A stretch of 8,197 nt of DNA. Origin: Comamonas sp. lk (lineage in GTDB: Bacteria > Pseudomonadota > Gammaproteobacteria > Burkholderiales > Burkholderiaceae_C). The position numbers and the translations under genes were made by a program. The notes beneath the pieces are model-generated. The model saw nothing but the letters and a program-made list of their open reading frames with translations. It searched no databases and was not told the DNA's origin. The stretch spans positions 1-8,197 of the forward strand of contig CAMDHL010000084.1 in assembly GCA_945898105.1 (NCBI GenBank), written 5' to 3'. Below, in pieces: positions 6,045 through 8,197 of the stretch; positions within the stretch are counted from its first letter, which is position 1; every line of letters begins with the position of its first letter.

Positions 6045-8147
6045 ATGCCAGAAGCCAGCACCGTGGCGCACAGCGCCAAGCCAGATACCACCAGCCAACA
6101 GGTTCTGGGGGCCTGCCCGCATGACTGCCCGGACACCTGCTCCCTGATTACCACCGTACAAAACGGTATCGCCATCAAGGTACAGGGCAACCCGCACCAT
6201 CCGCAAACCGATGGTGTGCTGTGCAACAAAGTGGCCCGCTATACCGAGCGCTCCTACCACCCGGAACGCCTGTTGCATCCGCTCAAGCGCAGCGGCCCCA
6301 AGGGCTCGGGCCAATACACGCCGGTCAGCTGGGATGCGGCGCTGGACGACATTGCCGCGCGCCTGCAAACCATCGTGCAAGACCCCGCGCGCGGGCCCCA
6401 GGCGGTGCTGCCCTACAGCTATGCCGGCACCATGGGCTGGGTGCAGGGCGACGCCATGTCCTCGCGCTTTTTCAATCGTATGGGGGCCTCGCTGCTGGAC
6501 TACACGATTTGCTCATCGGCGGGCGCCGCCGGGCTGGACTACACCCTGGGTACACGCAAAGGCATGCTGATTGAAAACTTTGCCGATGCGCAGCTAATAA
6601 TTATCTGGGGCAGCAACGCCATTACCAGCAACTTGCATTTTTGGCGCTACGCGCAAGAGGCCAAGCGCGCCGGGGCCAAAATTATTTGCATTGACCCGCG
6701 CACCACCGAGACAGCGGAAAAATGCCACGAACATATCGCACTAAAGCCCGGCACCGATGCAGCGCTGGCGCTGGCCATGATGCACGAACTCATCACCCAC
6801 GATTGGCTGGACCACGATTACATCAATCAATACACCCTGGGCTGGGAGCAACTGCGCGAACGCGCTTTGCAATGGACGCCTGCACGCGCAGCCGAAGTCT
6901 GCGGGGTACCGCAAGCCCAGATTGAATCGCTGGCACGCGACTACGGCCAGGCCATGCTGCGCGGCGAGAGTGCTGCCATCCGTTTGAACTACGGCATGCA
7001 GCGCGCCCGCGGCGGCGCCAACGCAGTGCGCGCGGTGACCTGCCTGCCCGCACTTACGGGCGCGTGGCGCAAGCCGGCTGGTGGCATGCTGCTCTCTAAC
7101 TCAGGGACGCACGGCTTTGATGACAGCGCCCACACCCGCCCAGATTTGCGTCCCGCAGGGCCTTGCCGCACCATCAATATGAGCACTATCGGCGATGATT
7201 TGCTCCGCCCAGCCAGCCCGGAGTTCGGACCGGCCGTTGGTGCCTTATTCGTGTTTAACAGCAACCCGGTGGCGGTAGCGCCGGACTCGGGCAAAGTGGT
7301 GCAAGGCTTTGCGCGCGAAGATTTATTTACCGTGGTTTTAGAGCATTTCCAGACCGACACTGCCGACTATGCAGACTACATCCTGCCGGCCACCACACAA
7401 CTGGAACACTGGGACGTTCACACCACCTACGGACACACCGACGTGCTGCTCAACCGACCTGCCATTGCGCCCATGGGACAAGCTCGCTCCAATGCCGAAA
7501 TTTTCCGTAATCTGGCGCAGCGAATGGGCTTTACCGAGGCTTGCTTTAGCGACGAGGATGAAGCCCTATGCCGCACCGCTTTCGATGCACGCATCAGCTT
7601 TGATACTTTGTTAAAAGACGGCTTTGTCAGCCTGCCATTGCCGCAAGCACCGTTTGCGCAAGGCGGCTTCCCCACGCCTTCGGGGCGCTGCGAATTTTTC
7701 AGTGCGCGCCTGGCCGCGATGGGCCAGGACGGCCTACCGGACTACCTGCCCAATTACGAAGAAGCCCATGCAGATGCGCAATATCCGTTGGCCATGATTT
7801 CACCCCCGGCGCGTAATTTCATGAACTCCACGTTTGTGAACGTGAAAAGCCTGCGCGGCATTGAAGGTGAACCAAAAATTGAAATCCATTCGCAAGACGC
7901 GGTGGCGCGCGCTATTGCCGATGGCGACATGGTGCGCGTCTTCAATGCGCGCGGTCAGTACCACTGCAAAGCGGAGGTCAGCCCCCGCGCCCGGCCCGGC
8001 GTAGTCAACGGCCTGGGCGTGTGGTGGCGAAAGCTCGGCCCCAAGGGCACCAATGTCAATGAATTGACCAACCAGCGCCTCACGGACCTGGGCCGCGCGC
8101 CCACGTTTTACGACTGCGCGGTGCAGGTGGAAAAGTACGCGGCTTAG
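6045..8147 (+). CDS. Molybdopterin-bisMGD oxidoreductase (DMSO reductase superfamily), function unknown
   Basis: A 700-residue catalytic subunit of the Mo/W-bis-pyranopterin family (BisC/formate dehydrogenase-like). Numbered from 6045: a [4Fe-4S] motif C24-x3-C28-x3-C32-x27-C60 (ACPHDCPDTC then VLCNK), the main molybdopterin domain from about 75 to 490, and the C-terminal dinucleotide-binding domain from about 580, ending with the family motif NVNELTNQRLTD and FYDCAVQVE. TICSSAG (154-160) aligns by eye with the NapA/NarB segment carrying the Mo-ligating cysteine, so Cys156 is the likely metal ligand; selenocysteine and serine types are thus less likely. There is no twin-arginine signal, so the protein should be cytoplasmic. 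No electron-transfer subunit, formate channel or cofactor gene is adjacent. Start: an in-frame ATG at 5997 would add 16 unconserved residues (MAASSSQCAP...) but lies in a likely -10 box; neither start has a Shine-Dalgarno, so the start remains uncertain. The TAG stop at 8145-8147 is firm. Substrate unknown. Confidence 0.9.
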   Translation: MPEASTVAHSAKPDTTSQQVLGACPHDCPDTCSLITTVQNGIAIKVQGNPHHPQTDGVLCNKVARYTERSYHPERLLHPLKRSGPKGSGQYTPVSWDAALDDIAARLQTIVQDPARGPQAVLPYSYAGTMGWVQGDAMSSRFFNRMGASLLDYTICSSAGAAGLDYTLGTRKGMLIENFADAQLIIIWGSNAITSNLHFWRYAQEAKRAGAKIICIDPRTTETAEKCHEHIALKPGTDAALALAMMHELITHDWLDHDYINQYTLGWEQLRERALQWTPARAAEVCGVPQAQIESLARDYGQAMLRGESAAIRLNYGMQRARGGANAVRAVTCLPALTGAWRKPAGGMLLSNSGTHGFDDSAHTRPDLRPAGPCRTINMSTIGDDLLRPASPEFGPAVGALFVFNSNPVAVAPDSGKVVQGFAREDLFTVVLEHFQTDTADYADYILPATTQLEHWDVHTTYGHTDVLLNRPAIAPMGQARSNAEIFRNLAQRMGFTEACFSDEDEALCRTAFDARISFDTLLKDGFVSLPLPQAPFAQGGFPTPSGRCEFFSARLAAMGQDGLPDYLPNYEEAHADAQYPLAMISPPARNFMNSTFVNVKSLRGIEGEPKIEIHSQDAVARAIADGDMVRVFNARGQYHCKAEVSPRARPGVVNGLGVWWRKLGPKGTNVNELTNQRLTDLGRAPTFYDCAVQVEKYAA

Positions 8148-8197
8148 CGTAGCGCCATCAAATCCTGCTCCACCATCCATAGCCGGTCCTGGCCCCA
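8144..8197 (-). CDS. Probable C-terminal end of an unidentified gene entering from the right edge
   Basis: On the minus strand one frame is open from the edge for 17 codons and ends in TAA (8146-8144), reading WGQDRLWMVEQDLMALR. Most codons (14 of 17) end in G or C, as in the neighbouring genes, and the stop overlaps the molybdoenzyme stop by 4 nt, matching the tight tail-to-tail arrangement at the other two convergent junctions. The fragment is too short to identify or to exclude chance. Confidence 0.45.
   Translation of the reverse strand, partial: WGQDRLWMVEQDLMALR

Overview
The window looks like ordinary chromosomal DNA from a GC-rich betaproteobacterium, most likely a Burkholderiales/Comamonadaceae member. 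This is judged from the protein styles (CoaX opening [12 protein letters not shown], the fused IcmF, the short AlkB, the ACPHDCPDTC-type molybdoenzyme) and from GC-rich codon use. No mobile element, CRISPR array, rRNA or tRNA gene was seen, and no whole new system is evident. The taxonomic placement is inference.

Layout: six genes alternate strictly in orientation (+ - + - + -), so each appears to be transcribed alone. (1) 3-527 (+): C-terminal part of an AlkB-type membrane di-iron alkane 1-monooxygenase, cut by the left edge. (2) 529-3834 (-): a 1101-residue fused isobutyryl-CoA mutase, IcmF (B12 domain, MeaB-like GTPase, mutase). (3) 3958-4728 (+): type III pantothenate kinase CoaX. (4) 4725-5918 (-): M20-family metallo-amidohydrolase of the hippurate hydrolase/N-acyl-amino-acid amidohydrolase type. 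(5) 6045-8147 (+): stand-alone cytoplasmic molybdopterin-bisMGD oxidoreductase with an N-terminal [4Fe-4S] motif. (6) 8144 to the right edge (-): the probable last 17 codons of an unidentified gene.

The tail-to-tail junctions have almost no spacing: a 1-nt gap at 528, a 4-nt CTAG overlap at 4725-4728, and a probable 4-nt overlap at 8144-8147. This leaves no room for separate terminators. The two head-to-head junctions (3835-3957 and 5919-6044) hold the regulatory DNA. The first carries a perfect 22-bp palindrome at 3883-3904, the clearest regulatory signal in the window, probably an operator for icmF and perhaps also coaX.

Functionally, AlkB (alkane to alcohol), IcmF (carbon-skeleton rearrangement of isobutyryl-/butyryl-CoA and possibly pivalyl-type acyl-CoAs) and CoaX (first step of CoA synthesis) share a loose acyl-CoA/hydrocarbon theme. 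With opposite orientations this is a weak contextual link, not an operon. The amidohydrolase and the molybdoenzyme have no visible pathway partner here.
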